A DNA stretch of 64,000 nt, taken from the NCBI GenBank assembly GCA_946554525.1, contig CAMNSE010000005.1:1-64000 (forward strand), in the 5' to 3' direction. This document shows, piece by piece, positions 31,750 to 40,920 of the stretch (the stretch's first letter is position 1; every line of letters begins with the position of its first letter). A model generated the notes under the pieces. The model saw only the letters and a list, made by a program, of their open reading frames with translations, did not search any database and had not been told where the DNA came from. The stretch is from an uncultured Mycoplasma sp. (lineage in GTDB: Bacteria > Bacillota_I > Bacilli_A > RF39 > UBA660). The position numbers were made by a program, and so were the translations under genes.

Positions 31750-31801
31750 AGTATAACATAAAAAAAGTGAATAATATTTTATTTGCTTTTTATGTTATAC
31801 T
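31750..31801. promoter_or_regulatory. Perfect 15-bp palindrome arms with divergent -10 hexamers
   Basis: AGTATAACATAAAAA (31750-31764) and TTTTTATGTTATACT (31787-31801) are exact inverted copies around 22 nt. Each outer end supplies TATACT, one on each strand, pointing to the divergent genes at 31579 and 31828. The rest of the 31580-31827 gap shows no gene. Confidence 0.5.
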
Positions 31802-31827
31802 AAGTTCGTAAATGAGGAGAGTTTATT

Positions 31828-32972
31828 ATGAAAGAAGTTAAAACAACTGATATTGCATTATTTGCTAAATCATTTTATTAGGAGATACTTTAAATTATTG
31901 TTATGATTGTAAATACTGCAGACTAAATGGAGAATGTGAAGAAGAAAAACATTATTCTATATTACCAAGTGAAATTAATTCTAATTTTGCTAAATTGCCT
32001 GTGGCGGTGAATTTATTTTATGGAGATCCATTATTACAAATTGAAAATACAATTCATTATTTGCGTGAATTAGAGAAAGCTAAACATACAGGGCCAGTTA
32101 TCATTATTACCAAAGGTGACTTTTCAAAGTTTCCGGATGTTCCATTTGATTTGGACTTACATATTGCTTTTTCTACTTTTGGTATAGATTCATATTTAGA
32201 TGGCAATACAATGGCTAGATTTAAAAAGAATTTAGAAGAAACACGAAAAAGAAAAAATAATTATAAATATTCAATTGAATTTAGACCAATTGTTTATGGA
32301 GTTAATGATTCTCCTGAAGTTTTTGCGGAGGTTCTATCTTTAGCCAAACATTATGGCTTAGCAATTGGATATTCAGGATTACAGGGTAAGCCTGAGAGTG
32401 TTAAAATTTGGAAAGAACAGGGCATCGATTTAAAGCCTTACCCAGGATATCAATTTGGACATAAGAAAATTATTGCTTCAGACGTTGTTAAACGTTTTGA
32501 GGAGTTAGCGCATAGCTTGCAAGTTCCGATTTTCCGTAAAACTTCTTGTTTATTTACTTATGTTCATGGCTTAGAAAGAGATTACAATGCTCATTATTAT
32601 CGTCCAAGTGAACTAGGATGCGCATCATGTGTAATGAAAGACAAATGCTTCTCGTTTAAAGAGCATTTAAGGGAAGATGCAAAATTTGATGAAGTAATTC
32701 CATTTGCATATGAAATTCTCACAAAAGATCGCCATGAATGTATATTAAAGAAGCAAGGAGTGTGTGAATTTCCTACAGAAGACTGTAGTAGGATATCAGG
32801 TAAAATTATTAAAATAGATAAACCTATTACTACAAGTGATGTTCGCGTTATTAAGTGGCTTACTGGTATGACTGTAGACGCTAACTTTTTTGAAAGTCCA
32901 TATATAAGCGAAGATTGGGTTAAAAATCCATCTTTAATTAGGAGGAAGTATGAAAATAGGAATAGACATTGA
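31828..32972 (+). pseudogene. Radical-SAM-like TIM-barrel protein, frameshifted near the 5' end
   Basis: ATG at 31828 (GAGGAGAG site) opens MKEVKTTDIALFAKSF and meets a TAG at 31879. The remaining 360 or so residues continue in another frame. Adding one T to the TTTT run at 31873-31876 joins them as AKSF-LLGDTLNYCYDCKYC. The cysteine cluster CYDCKYC, two later Cys groups (CASCVMKDKC and CEFPTEDC) and barrel strands such as VNLFYGDPLLQ and EFRPIVYGVN suggest a radical-SAM-like enzyme, although the spacing is not the standard Cx3Cx2C. It is either a true frameshift or a sequencing indel. Ends overlapping the nucleotidase start. Confidence 0.6.
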
Positions 32973-33567
32973 TGGTGTAATTTTAGACTTTGAGCGCGTA
33001 ATGCGTGTGTATGCTGAATTTTATGACTTATTTATATTAAATAAAAAAGGTGTAGTTAACTCCAAAGAATTTAATTATTTAAAAAGATATGATTGGACCA
33101 AAGAGGAAAGAGAATATTTTATAGATAAGTTTTTAATATATGCTACTTATAAAACCCCATTCATTCCGGGCGCAAAAGAAGGAATTAAATTTTTAAGCGA
33201 ACTAGGATTTGAAACCTCTATCATTACTGCTAGGGGAAGTCTTAGAGAAGAAACAAAATATGTTGTAGAAAAGATTTTATGTGATAATAATGTTGAAGTT
33301 AACTCCATAAATTGGGCTATAACAGATAAGGTGAGCTTTTGTAAAAATAACGGAATTGATATTATGATTGAAGATAACTATGATACTTGTCTTGCTCTTG
33401 CAAACGCCGGAATAAAGTGTATATTACTATTATCTGGAGAGGATAGATATGATGTTTCTCATCCGCTTATTACTTGTTGCAATAATTGGGGCGAAATCTG
33501 CCGAGAATTAGTACCTTATTCTATAACTAATATAGAAAAAGATACTGCCCTAAAGATTCTAAATTAA
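32950..33567 (+). CDS. HAD-superfamily 5'-nucleotidase-like protein
   Basis: 205 residues. IGIDIDGVILDF contains the DxDG nucleophile motif, SIITARG motif II, and IMIEDNYDTCLA motif IV, matching the NT5C-like 5'(3')-deoxyribonucleotidase family. SD TAGGAGG. It overlaps the preceding gene by 23 nt, so the two are co-expressed. Confidence 0.85.
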   Translation: MKIGIDIDGVILDFERVMRVYAEFYDLFILNKKGVVNSKEFNYLKRYDWTKEEREYFIDKFLIYATYKTPFIPGAKEGIKFLSELGFETSIITARGSLREETKYVVEKILCDNNVEVNSINWAITDKVSFCKNNGIDIMIEDNYDTCLALANAGIKCILLLSGEDRYDVSHPLITCCNNWGEICRELVPYSITNIEKDTALKILN

Positions 33568-33573
33568 CAATTA

Positions 33574-33599
33574 AAATGCACTATTTAGTGCATTTTTTT
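33574..33599 (+). terminator. Rho-independent terminator
   Basis: AAATGCACTA and TAGTGCATTT pair around TT, then a T-run. Confidence 0.9.
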
Positions 33600-33602
33600 G
33601 AT

Positions 33603-33632
33603 ATATAAAAAGCAAACACTAATTGTTTGCTT
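33603..33632 (-). terminator. rpoE terminator
   Basis: On the minus strand AGCAAAC and GTTTGCT pair around AATTAGT, followed by TTTTATAT. It overlaps the end of rpoE. Confidence 0.7.
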
Positions 33633-34068
33633 CTTCATCTTCATCAACATCGATTACCATTAAATCTTCTAGATCGTCATCTGGTAAATCATCATCAGTA
33701 TCAGTATCATAGAAAATATCATCTTCATTTTCTTCTTCTATGGCATCGGTCTCATTTTCTGCTTCCTCTGTTTCAGGAATAATAGTATCATCATCTTCAT
33801 CATCAATAATTACTTCTGTGATATGAAGTTCTTTTAAATCCCATGAACCATCTTCTAACATGATAAATCTTTTATCGGTTGTTAAAAGTTCAAAGAAGTC
33901 TGCTATTTTATCTTCAAATTCTTTTTCACTTAAGTTTAATGCATCGCATACTTTTTTAAAAAGAACATTGATTTTCATTTTTTCATTTTCTTCTTTTAAG
34001 ATAATATAAGCTATATCATCATAATTCATTATTTCTAATTCTTCTTTTGATATGTCTTGTAATTTCAT
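33619..34068 (-). CDS. rpoE: RNA polymerase delta subunit
   Basis: 149 residues from the ATG at 34068 (AAAGGAG site); the longer upstream reading has no SD. The N-terminal winged-helix HARE-like domain (about 1-85, with ELEIMNYDDIAYIIL) precedes a long Asp/Glu tail, which is the classic delta layout. It modulates transcription by displacing RNA and promoting polymerase recycling. Located beside argS and a ywiB-like gene, as in Bacillus. Confidence 0.92.
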   Translation of the reverse strand: MKLQDISKEELEIMNYDDIAYIILKEENEKMKINVLFKKVCDALNLSEKEFEDKIADFFELLTTDKRFIMLEDGSWDLKELHITEVIIDDEDDDTIIPETEEAENETDAIEEENEDDIFYDTDTDDDLPDDDLEDLMVIDVDEDEEANN

Positions 34069-34185
34069 ATTTAAATCTCCTTTAATATAATTCACAAACA
34101 TTATATGTAATAACATTCATTTTGTGTGTATACATACGCGTTTTGTAAATTGTAATATTAAAAACTATATTTGTCAATTCTTAAT

Positions 34186-35925
34186 TTACATTTTTTCTGG
34201 AATATTTATACCTAAAATATTTAGTAAGTAAACATTATTGTCGTAAATTGTTTTTGTAAGCGCTAACCACGAATTTCTAGTTTCTTCATTTTCTTCAGTT
34301 AAAATATGATTTTCACCATAAAAATTATTATATAAATTTGTAATCTTATATAAATATTCACAAATTTCATTTAATGAACAGTTTTCAAAGCTTCTTTTAA
34401 TAATTCTTTTTAAATCTAACATAGCAAGAATAATTTTGCGTTCGCTTTCAGTTTTAATATTGCTCATTTTATCAAATTTAATTTCTTTTGCTTTATTAAG
34501 TAAGGATTTCATTCTAATAGTTGAGTATAACAAATAAGTTCCTGTTTTTCCGTTTAAATCTGTAAATTTTTCAACATCAAAGTTATAGTCAGTTGTTCTT
34601 ACAGGTAATAAGTCAGCATATTTGATAGCAGCAACTGCAATTGTTCTAGCTATACTATCTCTATTTTCAGTTACAGCTTCACTTAATCTTTTTTGGCATT
34701 CGCTAGTTGCCATATCAAGTAAGTCAGATAGAGGCATTACTCCTCCATCTCTAGTTTTAAAAGGCTTTCCATCACTGCCATTCATAGTTCCAAAGCCGTT
34801 AAATACTAGTTTTAGGTTTTTATCTGCCATGTTAGTTTTATATACTGCTCTAAATACTTGATTAAAATGCAACTCTTGACGTTTATCGGTCATATACCAT
34901 ATTTCATCAATGTTAAATTTATGAATTCTTTCCCAAATTGCAGCAATATCTGTAGCTTCATAAGATACAGCCCCATTACTTTTAATTACAATTAGTGGTG
35001 GAATTTCAAGTTTATCATCATCTTCTTTTACATCGATAACTTTAGCACCTTCACTATTTATCATGTGCCCACTACTATATAGGAAGTTTAGCGTTTCATC
35101 CATATATTCAAAATTATCAGATTCGCCTTCCCATAAGTCAAATTCAACATTTAAATCTTTATATAATCTTTTTACTTCTTTTTTACTTACATATACAATT
35201 TTTTTCCATAATGCATAATATCCTTTATGTTTATTTTGAAGCTCGGCATTTATGAGTCTTGCGCTTTCCATAATACTATCATTTTCCTTTGCTTTTGATG
35301 TAGCAATTGGATAAAGCTCTAATAAATCTTCGTTAGTGATTTCAAAATTAACATCCTCTCCATTATAATCTTCTTTAAAATATGGGAGTTCTGGATGACG
35401 AGTTTTGATTTCTAATATTACCATTCCCATAGGACGACCCCAGTCTCCTAAATGGATATCGCTTATCGTTTTACATCCAACAGCTTTGCATAAATTATTT
35501 AATGCTTGACCAATATTGGCACTTCTTAAATGGCCAACATGAAGAGTTTTGGCTACGTTAGGACCTCCATAGTCTAAAAAAATAGTACGTGTTTGGCCTT
35601 GATGATAATTAATTGTAATGTCCTTATTCGAATCGTTTATAAAATTAATTAAGAAATCATTACTAAATTTAATATTGATAAATCCAGGACCTGCAACACT
35701 TGCGTTTGTTAGTTCAGGGTATTTTTTCATTTCTTCAACTAATGTATTTGCAATTTCGATTGGATTTTTGTGGTATTTTTTTGCGAGTGGCATAACTCCA
35801 TTAAATTGATAATCTCCAAGTTCTGGTCTATTAGATGGATTTATAGTTACAGAATCTATTTCATATCCTAAATTTTGTAAACTTTTTTTTATTTTATTTT
35901 CAATTTCTTCAATCTTATATTTCAT
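34186..35925 (-). CDS. argS: Arginyl-tRNA synthetase
   Basis: 579 residues. Class I features: HVGHLRS is the HIGH motif; the KMSKS equivalent is degenerate as usual in ArgRS (around KPFKTRDGG); a C-terminal DALR domain is present. An N-terminal Add1 domain (about 1-100) is present. Overlaps the ywiB-like gene by 11 nt. Confidence 0.96.
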   Translation of the reverse strand: MKYKIEEIENKIKKSLQNLGYEIDSVTINPSNRPELGDYQFNGVMPLAKKYHKNPIEIANTLVEEMKKYPELTNASVAGPGFINIKFSNDFLINFINDSNKDITINYHQGQTRTIFLDYGGPNVAKTLHVGHLRSANIGQALNNLCKAVGCKTISDIHLGDWGRPMGMVILEIKTRHPELPYFKEDYNGEDVNFEITNEDLLELYPIATSKAKENDSIMESARLINAELQNKHKGYYALWKKIVYVSKKEVKRLYKDLNVEFDLWEGESDNFEYMDETLNFLYSSGHMINSEGAKVIDVKEDDDKLEIPPLIVIKSNGAVSYEATDIAAIWERIHKFNIDEIWYMTDKRQELHFNQVFRAVYKTNMADKNLKLVFNGFGTMNGSDGKPFKTRDGGVMPLSDLLDMATSECQKRLSEAVTENRDSIARTIAVAAIKYADLLPVRTTDYNFDVEKFTDLNGKTGTYLLYSTIRMKSLLNKAKEIKFDKMSNIKTESERKIILAMLDLKRIIKRSFENCSLNEICEYLYKITNLYNNFYGENHILTEENEETRNSWLALTKTIYDNNVYLLNILGINIPEKM

Positions 35926-36271
35926 TTTTTATTTCCTCTATTTCTATTATTAATTTTAAAGGTTTTTCTTGACTTTCTAACTTATATTTTAAAGTAAATC
36001 TTTTATAATCTTCCCAATTATATTCTATATAATTAATAGGAATATCAAATTCTTTTTGTAATTCTTTTAATTTTAAAGTACATTTATTTTCACTTATTTT
36101 TAAAATACTTTCAAAGTTTTCTTTTATAAATTTGAATTTATCTAAATGAATCTTAATTGTATCCACATCATTGCTATATTCTAAAACATCATCTTCGATG
36201 TGACAGATTGTTCTTTCATTAAAAAGAAGCATATTTTCTTCATAGGTTGTGATACTTGCTTCATAATCCAT
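35915..36271 (-). CDS. ywiB: DUF1934 (YwiB-like) beta-barrel protein
   Basis: 118 residues with alternating strands and the pattern YEENMLLFNERTICHIEDD. The B. subtilis homologue ywiB sits immediately upstream of argS, as this gene does. A lipocalin-like fold is known for the family; no activity is established. Confidence 0.75.
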   Translation of the reverse strand: MDYEASITTYEENMLLFNERTICHIEDDVLEYSNDVDTIKIHLDKFKFIKENFESILKISENKCTLKLKELQKEFDIPINYIEYNWEDYKRFTLKYKLESQEKPLKLIIEIEEIKNEI

Positions 36272-36377
36272 ATTTATCCCTCATTTATAGTTTAGATTAT
36301 ACTAAATAAAGTAATAAAATACAATCTTTACTTATAATTTTCTCTTATATTCTCATATTAATAAGGGTGAAGAAAAC

Positions 36378-38330
36378 TTGAGGGCACTAAGATTTATTTT
36401 TAAAATTGGAGTATTTCTTTTTATTTCTTTTATTGTAATAATTGTAGGTCTTTATACTTATGCTTTTTTAAGCCCTAAGTTAGAACTTAAAACAGCAGGT
36501 CAATTTTATATTTATGATGGTAGTGATAATTTGGTATATCAGGGATCTAGTACAAATAAATGGGTTGATCTTGATGATATAAACTATAATCTTATTAATG
36601 CTGTTATAAGTGTTGAAGATAAGAATTTTTATAAACATCACGGGTTTGATTATTTAAGAATTGCTAAGGCGATGTATCAAAATATTAAAAGTGGAAGAAT
36701 AACCGCTGGAGCATCTACTATATCTCAGCAATACGTTAAAAATATCTACCTTGATTTTAACTCGACTTGGGAAAGAAAGATAGAAGAGGCGTTTCTTACT
36801 TTAGAGTTAGAAGTTCATTATAATAAAGATGAAATATTAGAAGGATATTTAAATACCATTAATTATGGGCAAGGAAACTATGGAATAGGAAATGCCAGTA
36901 GGTACTATTTTAATAAGGAACCTATAGAGTTAACATTAGAAGAATCACTTATTTTAGCAGGAATTCCTAATAGTCCAGGATATTATAATCCAGTTGCCAA
37001 TTATGATTTATCAATTAGAAGAGCAAAAATAGTCGCAGAGTCAATGATGAATAATGGATATATTACAAGAGAACAATATGATAATTTGTTTAAAGAAAAA
37101 TTAGAAATATATGGCCGTTCTAGTGAAGAGAATTTGGATATGCTAATGTATTATCAAAATGCTGTCATACAGGAGCTAAAATCAATCAAAACAATACCAG
37201 ATAGTATAATCCAAAATGGAGGTATAAAAATTTATACTTATCTTGATATTGAAGCTCAAAAAATATTAGAACAAAATATTTTAAAGTATATGTCTAATAC
37301 AGATTTGCAAGAATCAAGTGTTATTGTTGATCCAAAAAGTGGTGGAGTAATTGCTTTATCTGGAGGAGTAAGTTATTCTAAAAGCCAATTTAACCGCGCT
37401 ATAAATTCTAAAAGACAAGTAGGATCTACAATGAAACCTTTTCTTTATTATGGTGCTTTAGAAGAGGGCATGACTTCTTCTTCGACATTTAATAGTCAAT
37501 TTACATCTTTTACTTTAAGTAATGGAACTACTTACTCTCCTAAAAATTATGGCGCTATTTATGCAAATAAACCAATTACGATGGCTGAAGCAATTGCTTT
37601 ATCAGATAATGTGTATGCAGTAAAAACTAATTTGTTTTTGGGAGCAGAAAAATTGGTTGAAGTTGCAAAAACTGCCGGGATTGAGAGTAATTTAAATGCA
37701 GTGGCTTCTCTTGCTTTAGGAACAAGTGAAATTTCAGCGCTAGATTTTGCAAGGGGATATAACACTTTAGCTACAGGTGGATTTAAAAAAGATGTCTCAT
37801 TAATTAAAAAAGTTTTAGATCGTGATGGGAATGTCTTATATGAAAAAAAAGATAAGGAAGAGCTAGTCTTAAATATTAATAATACTTATATTTTAAATGA
37901 AATGTTAACGAGTACTACAAATAGTCAATTTATTGATTATACGAGGCCTACATGTTTATCTATTGCATCTAAATTATCTCGAAAATACGCAATTAAGACT
38001 GGAACTACAAATACAGATTATTGGACAGTAGGATATAATCCAGATATTTTAATGCTTACTTGGGTTGGATATGACGATAACCGGGATGTTCTAGAAAAAG
38101 ATGCTAATATATCTAAAGATATATGGGCCGATACAGTCGAAGCAATTTTAAAGGATAAAGAAAATAGTTGGTATGATACGCCAAATAATGTGGTCGGAGT
38201 AGTTCTCGATGCTTCTACAGGAAAAACAACAAATGATACTAAAAAAGCTACTTTGTTCTATTATGTAAAAGGTACAGAGGGGCAGTATAATGATGCTGAA
38301 TATGTGTCAAAAGAAGAGCAAACTGAATAA
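36378..38330 (+). CDS. Class A penicillin-binding protein
   Basis: 650 residues, TTG start (AGGGTGA site). Transmembrane anchor at about 8-30. The GT51 glycosyltransferase domain (about 75-245) has SVEDKNFYKHHG and GASTISQQYVKN. The transpeptidase domain (about 310-600) has SxxK (GSTMKPF), SxN (SDNVYA) and KTG (KTGTTNTDYW). It polymerises and crosslinks peptidoglycan outside the membrane. Monocistronic with its own terminator. Confidence 0.95.
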   Translation: MRALRFIFKIGVFLFISFIVIIVGLYTYAFLSPKLELKTAGQFYIYDGSDNLVYQGSSTNKWVDLDDINYNLINAVISVEDKNFYKHHGFDYLRIAKAMYQNIKSGRITAGASTISQQYVKNIYLDFNSTWERKIEEAFLTLELEVHYNKDEILEGYLNTINYGQGNYGIGNASRYYFNKEPIELTLEESLILAGIPNSPGYYNPVANYDLSIRRAKIVAESMMNNGYITREQYDNLFKEKLEIYGRSSEENLDMLMYYQNAVIQELKSIKTIPDSIIQNGGIKIYTYLDIEAQKILEQNILKYMSNTDLQESSVIVDPKSGGVIALSGGVSYSKSQFNRAINSKRQVGSTMKPFLYYGALEEGMTSSSTFNSQFTSFTLSNGTTYSPKNYGAIYANKPITMAEAIALSDNVYAVKTNLFLGAEKLVEVAKTAGIESNLNAVASLALGTSEISALDFARGYNTLATGGFKKDVSLIKKVLDRDGNVLYEKKDKEELVLNINNTYILNEMLTSTTNSQFIDYTRPTCLSIASKLSRKYAIKTGTTNTDYWTVGYNPDILMLTWVGYDDNRDVLEKDANISKDIWADTVEAILKDKENSWYDTPNNVVGVVLDASTGKTTNDTKKATLFYYVKGTEGQYNDAEYVSKEEQTE

Positions 38331-38362
38331 TGTTAGTAATTAAGTGATTACTAACATTTTTA
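38329..38362 (+). terminator. PBP terminator
   Basis: AATGTTAGTAAT pairs with ATTACTAACATT around a 6-nt loop, then TTT. Confidence 0.85.
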
Positions 38363-38373
38363 AATTATGTGTA

Positions 38374-38410
38374 ATAAAAAGTGTAGATAATTTGGTTTAT
38401 CAACACTTAT
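38374..38410 (-). terminator. gpmI terminator
   Basis: On the minus strand AAGTGTTGATAA and TTATCTACACTT pair (one mismatch) and are followed by TTTTATT. Confidence 0.75.
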
Positions 38411-39903
38411 TTTATTATTAATGATTTAGATTCTTGCATCTCTTCTGGTAGAGCAATATCCATGTAATCCAGAATTGTTGGAGCGACATTAGTTAAGTCT
38501 CCGTTTTTTTCTAATTTGATGTTAGTATCTGTTACAATAAATGGAACTTTACTTAGGGTATGAGTTGTAACTGAATTATTAAACTCGTCAAGCATAATAT
38601 CAGCATTTCCATGGTCAGCTAATATAAACATTGTATAAAAATTATCCTTTGCTACTTCAAATAATCTTTCTAAGCAAATGTCTACTGTTGTTACAGCTTT
38701 CATTGTTGCTTCTAAGTCTCCAGTATGGCCTACCATATCAGGATTAGCAAAGTTCATAAATATGAAGTCAGTATCTTTTTCCATGGCACTTATTGCTTTT
38801 TTTGTGACTTCTGGTGCACTCATATCAGGTTGTAAGTTATATGTTTCAACTTTTGGTGAAGGAATTAATATTTTATCGCATTTATTAATCCTTCCTTCAT
38901 ACATTCCATCAAAGAAATAAGTTACATGAGCATACTTTTCGGTTTCAGCTATACGGGCTTGAGATAGATTTAAGCTACTTAAGTATAACCCTAATGGATT
39001 CGTAACATTAATATCTTCTAAAATAGAAATAGTTGGGATGTCTTTATCAATTGGAAAAAAACTATATATTTTTAAATTTTGATAATTGTAGGTTTTAAAC
39101 TCTTCAAAATTGGGATTTATAAAAGCTTTTAAAATTTGCTTTGATCTGTCACTTCGATAATTCATCCATAAAATAATATCGTTATCTTTAATTGTATATT
39201 CGGGATCAATAATAATAGGGTATAAAAATTCATCCGTTTGGTCTTTTTTATATTGTTTTAATAACCCTTCGGTGGCGCTAGGAGCTTTGAGGCCTATTCC
39301 TTTTGTTACTAAATCGTAATATATTTTAGTTCGGTCAAAATTAGTATCTCTATCCATTGCATAATATCTTCCACAAAGTGAGGTAATATCGGTATTTGGA
39401 TCGTCTTTAATTTTTTCCTCTAATTCACTAATAAAATTTATTCCAGCATTAACCTTTGTGTCCCTACCATCAGTTATTAAATGTAAGTGTATTTTTTTGG
39501 CACTATTATTTTTTAATAATTCGTAAACTTTTAAAAAATGTTCTAAGTTTGAATGAACTTTACCATCGCTATATAATCCCATGATATGTATGTCCCTATC
39601 TTTAGCATTTTCTAATAGTTCTGCAAATGTTTCATTCTCATTAGGATTTTTTAAAAATTCTGTAATACGTGGTCCATGTTGGGTAATTTTTCTTCCAGCA
39701 CCAATAGTCATGTGACCAATTTCACTGTTTCCAAATTCTCCAGGATTTAATCCTACGTATTCTTCTGATGCATAAAGCGTTGTATGAGGGAATCTTTCCC
39801 ATAATCGATTAAAATTCTTTGTATCTGCTAATTTTATGGCGTTTCCATATTCTTCTTCACGATAACCAAACCCGTCTAAAACAACTGTTAAGACTTTTCG
39901 CAT
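38407..39903 (-). CDS. gpmI: 2,3-bisphosphoglycerate-independent phosphoglycerate mutase
   Basis: 498 residues. VVLDGFGYRE supplies the first metal Asp, NSEIGHMTIGAGR contains the phospho-Ser, ITDGRDT the insert motif, and LADHGNAD and VTTHTLSKVP the second metal site. Converts 3-phosphoglycerate to 2-phosphoglycerate with Mn2+. It is separated from pgk and tpiA by spo0A. Confidence 0.96.
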   Translation of the reverse strand: MRKVLTVVLDGFGYREEEYGNAIKLADTKNFNRLWERFPHTTLYASEEYVGLNPGEFGNSEIGHMTIGAGRKITQHGPRITEFLKNPNENETFAELLENAKDRDIHIMGLYSDGKVHSNLEHFLKVYELLKNNSAKKIHLHLITDGRDTKVNAGINFISELEEKIKDDPNTDITSLCGRYYAMDRDTNFDRTKIYYDLVTKGIGLKAPSATEGLLKQYKKDQTDEFLYPIIIDPEYTIKDNDIILWMNYRSDRSKQILKAFINPNFEEFKTYNYQNLKIYSFFPIDKDIPTISILEDINVTNPLGLYLSSLNLSQARIAETEKYAHVTYFFDGMYEGRINKCDKILIPSPKVETYNLQPDMSAPEVTKKAISAMEKDTDFIFMNFANPDMVGHTGDLEATMKAVTTVDICLERLFEVAKDNFYTMFILADHGNADIMLDEFNNSVTTHTLSKVPFIVTDTNIKLEKNGDLTNVAPTILDYMDIALPEEMQESKSLIIK

Positions 39904-39995
39904 ATTTTCTTCACCTTTTTCTTATTAATCATACCATATATTAATTATAAATACAATTTTAAAAAAACTATTAATTTAAATCATTAATAGCATTA

Positions 39996-40769
39996 TTAAA
40001 TATGTAATAAATTTTTATCATAGCGAAGTCTGTCTGCAATAGTGGCAATAAATTCAGAATTTGTAGGTTTAGCTCTTTCAAAGGCTACACTATTCCCAAA
40101 TATTTCTTCCATTAAATCATAATCTCCACGATTCCAACTAACTTCAATTGCATGTCTTATTGCTCGTTCAACACGTGATGCTGTAGTTGAATATTTGATT
40201 GCAACTTCAGGATAAATTTCTTTGGTAATACCACCGTAAGTATCGCTATTTTTGTAAAATAAGAATACACTTTCTCGAATATAGTTATAACCTTTAATAT
40301 GACTAGGTATTCCAAGTTGATGCAAAAGTTTACTAATAGCAATGTGTACTTCGCGATCGCTTTCAGATAGGTTTATAACTTTCATTGTATTTAGATTACC
40401 TATTTCTAAAATTCTTGTTTCTAGAGCAAGCATGCTAAATGGTTTTAACATATAATAACTTACTCCATACATATTAGCTAGATTCACTGTGTACTCCTTT
40501 TTGTAACTTGTAAGTACAATTACTTTCTTGCTAATTTTCTGTTCTTTCATCATTTGGAGGATAGTTAGACCATCCATTTCGGGTAAAATTATATCCATTA
40601 CAATAATGTCATAAGCATTTTGATTTTTGGTGATAAATTCAAAAGCATCTTTGCCATTATTAATTGTTTTTACTACTTCAATTACTGCGTGACTACTAAA
40701 TTGTTGTTCAATATTAGAAGTGACATTTTGATTATTGTCAACCACTAATACTCTTAGCGTTTCTTTCAT
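39996..40769 (-). CDS. spo0A: Sporulation master regulator Spo0A
   Basis: 257 residues. The receiver domain (about 5-120) has the acidic pair at VVDNN, phospho-Asp in IIVMDIILPEMDG and Lys in MLKPF. The C-terminal DNA-binding domain (about 145-257) has the Spo0A recognition-helix region TTASRVERAIRHAIE and FGNSVAFERAKPTNSEFIA. A phosphorelay output that switches on sporulation genes. SD AAAGGAGAG. Confidence 0.97.
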   Translation of the reverse strand: MKETLRVLVVDNNQNVTSNIEQQFSSHAVIEVVKTINNGKDAFEFITKNQNAYDIIVMDIILPEMDGLTILQMMKEQKISKKVIVLTSYKKEYTVNLANMYGVSYYMLKPFSMLALETRILEIGNLNTMKVINLSESDREVHIAISKLLHQLGIPSHIKGYNYIRESVFLFYKNSDTYGGITKEIYPEVAIKYSTTASRVERAIRHAIEVSWNRGDYDLMEEIFGNSVAFERAKPTNSEFIATIADRLRYDKNLLHI

Positions 40770-40811
40770 TTTTCTCTCCTTTATTTAGTTATTATTTACT
40801 ACACGCAAAAA

Positions 40812-40817
40812 CATTAT
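40812..40817 (-). promoter_or_regulatory. -10 element of a spo0A promoter
   Basis: TATAAT on the minus strand, about 45 bp upstream of the spo0A start. The -35 is poor. Confidence 0.4.
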
Positions 40818-40881
40818 AGCACAATAGTAGACATAATACTAGTAAATAATTTGTCTAGTGCTGTCAACTTGTGTCTAAAGT

Positions 40882-40888
40882 TGTCGAA
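40882..40888 (+). promoter_or_regulatory. Candidate Spo0A-binding box
   Basis: TGTCGAA, within the better-matching TTGTCGAAAA, lies about 113 bp upstream of spo0A between the tpiA terminator and the spo0A promoter. The 0A-box consensus is TGTCGAA. A bare 7-mer can occur by chance several times in such a window, but the extension and position favour autoregulation. Confidence 0.5.
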
Positions 40889-40889
40889 A

Positions 40890-40920
40890 AGAAAAAACGC
40901 TCGTTACCTAAGCGTTATTT
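40890..40920 (-). terminator. tpiA terminator
   Basis: On the minus strand AACGCTT and GAGCGTT pair around AGGTAAC, then TTTTCTTTT. Confidence 0.7.

Noticed and set aside
34069-34116. Longer rpoE starting at 34116
   Set aside because: The SD AAAGGAG lies between this start and the ATG at 34068, and the delta family begins near MKLQDI.
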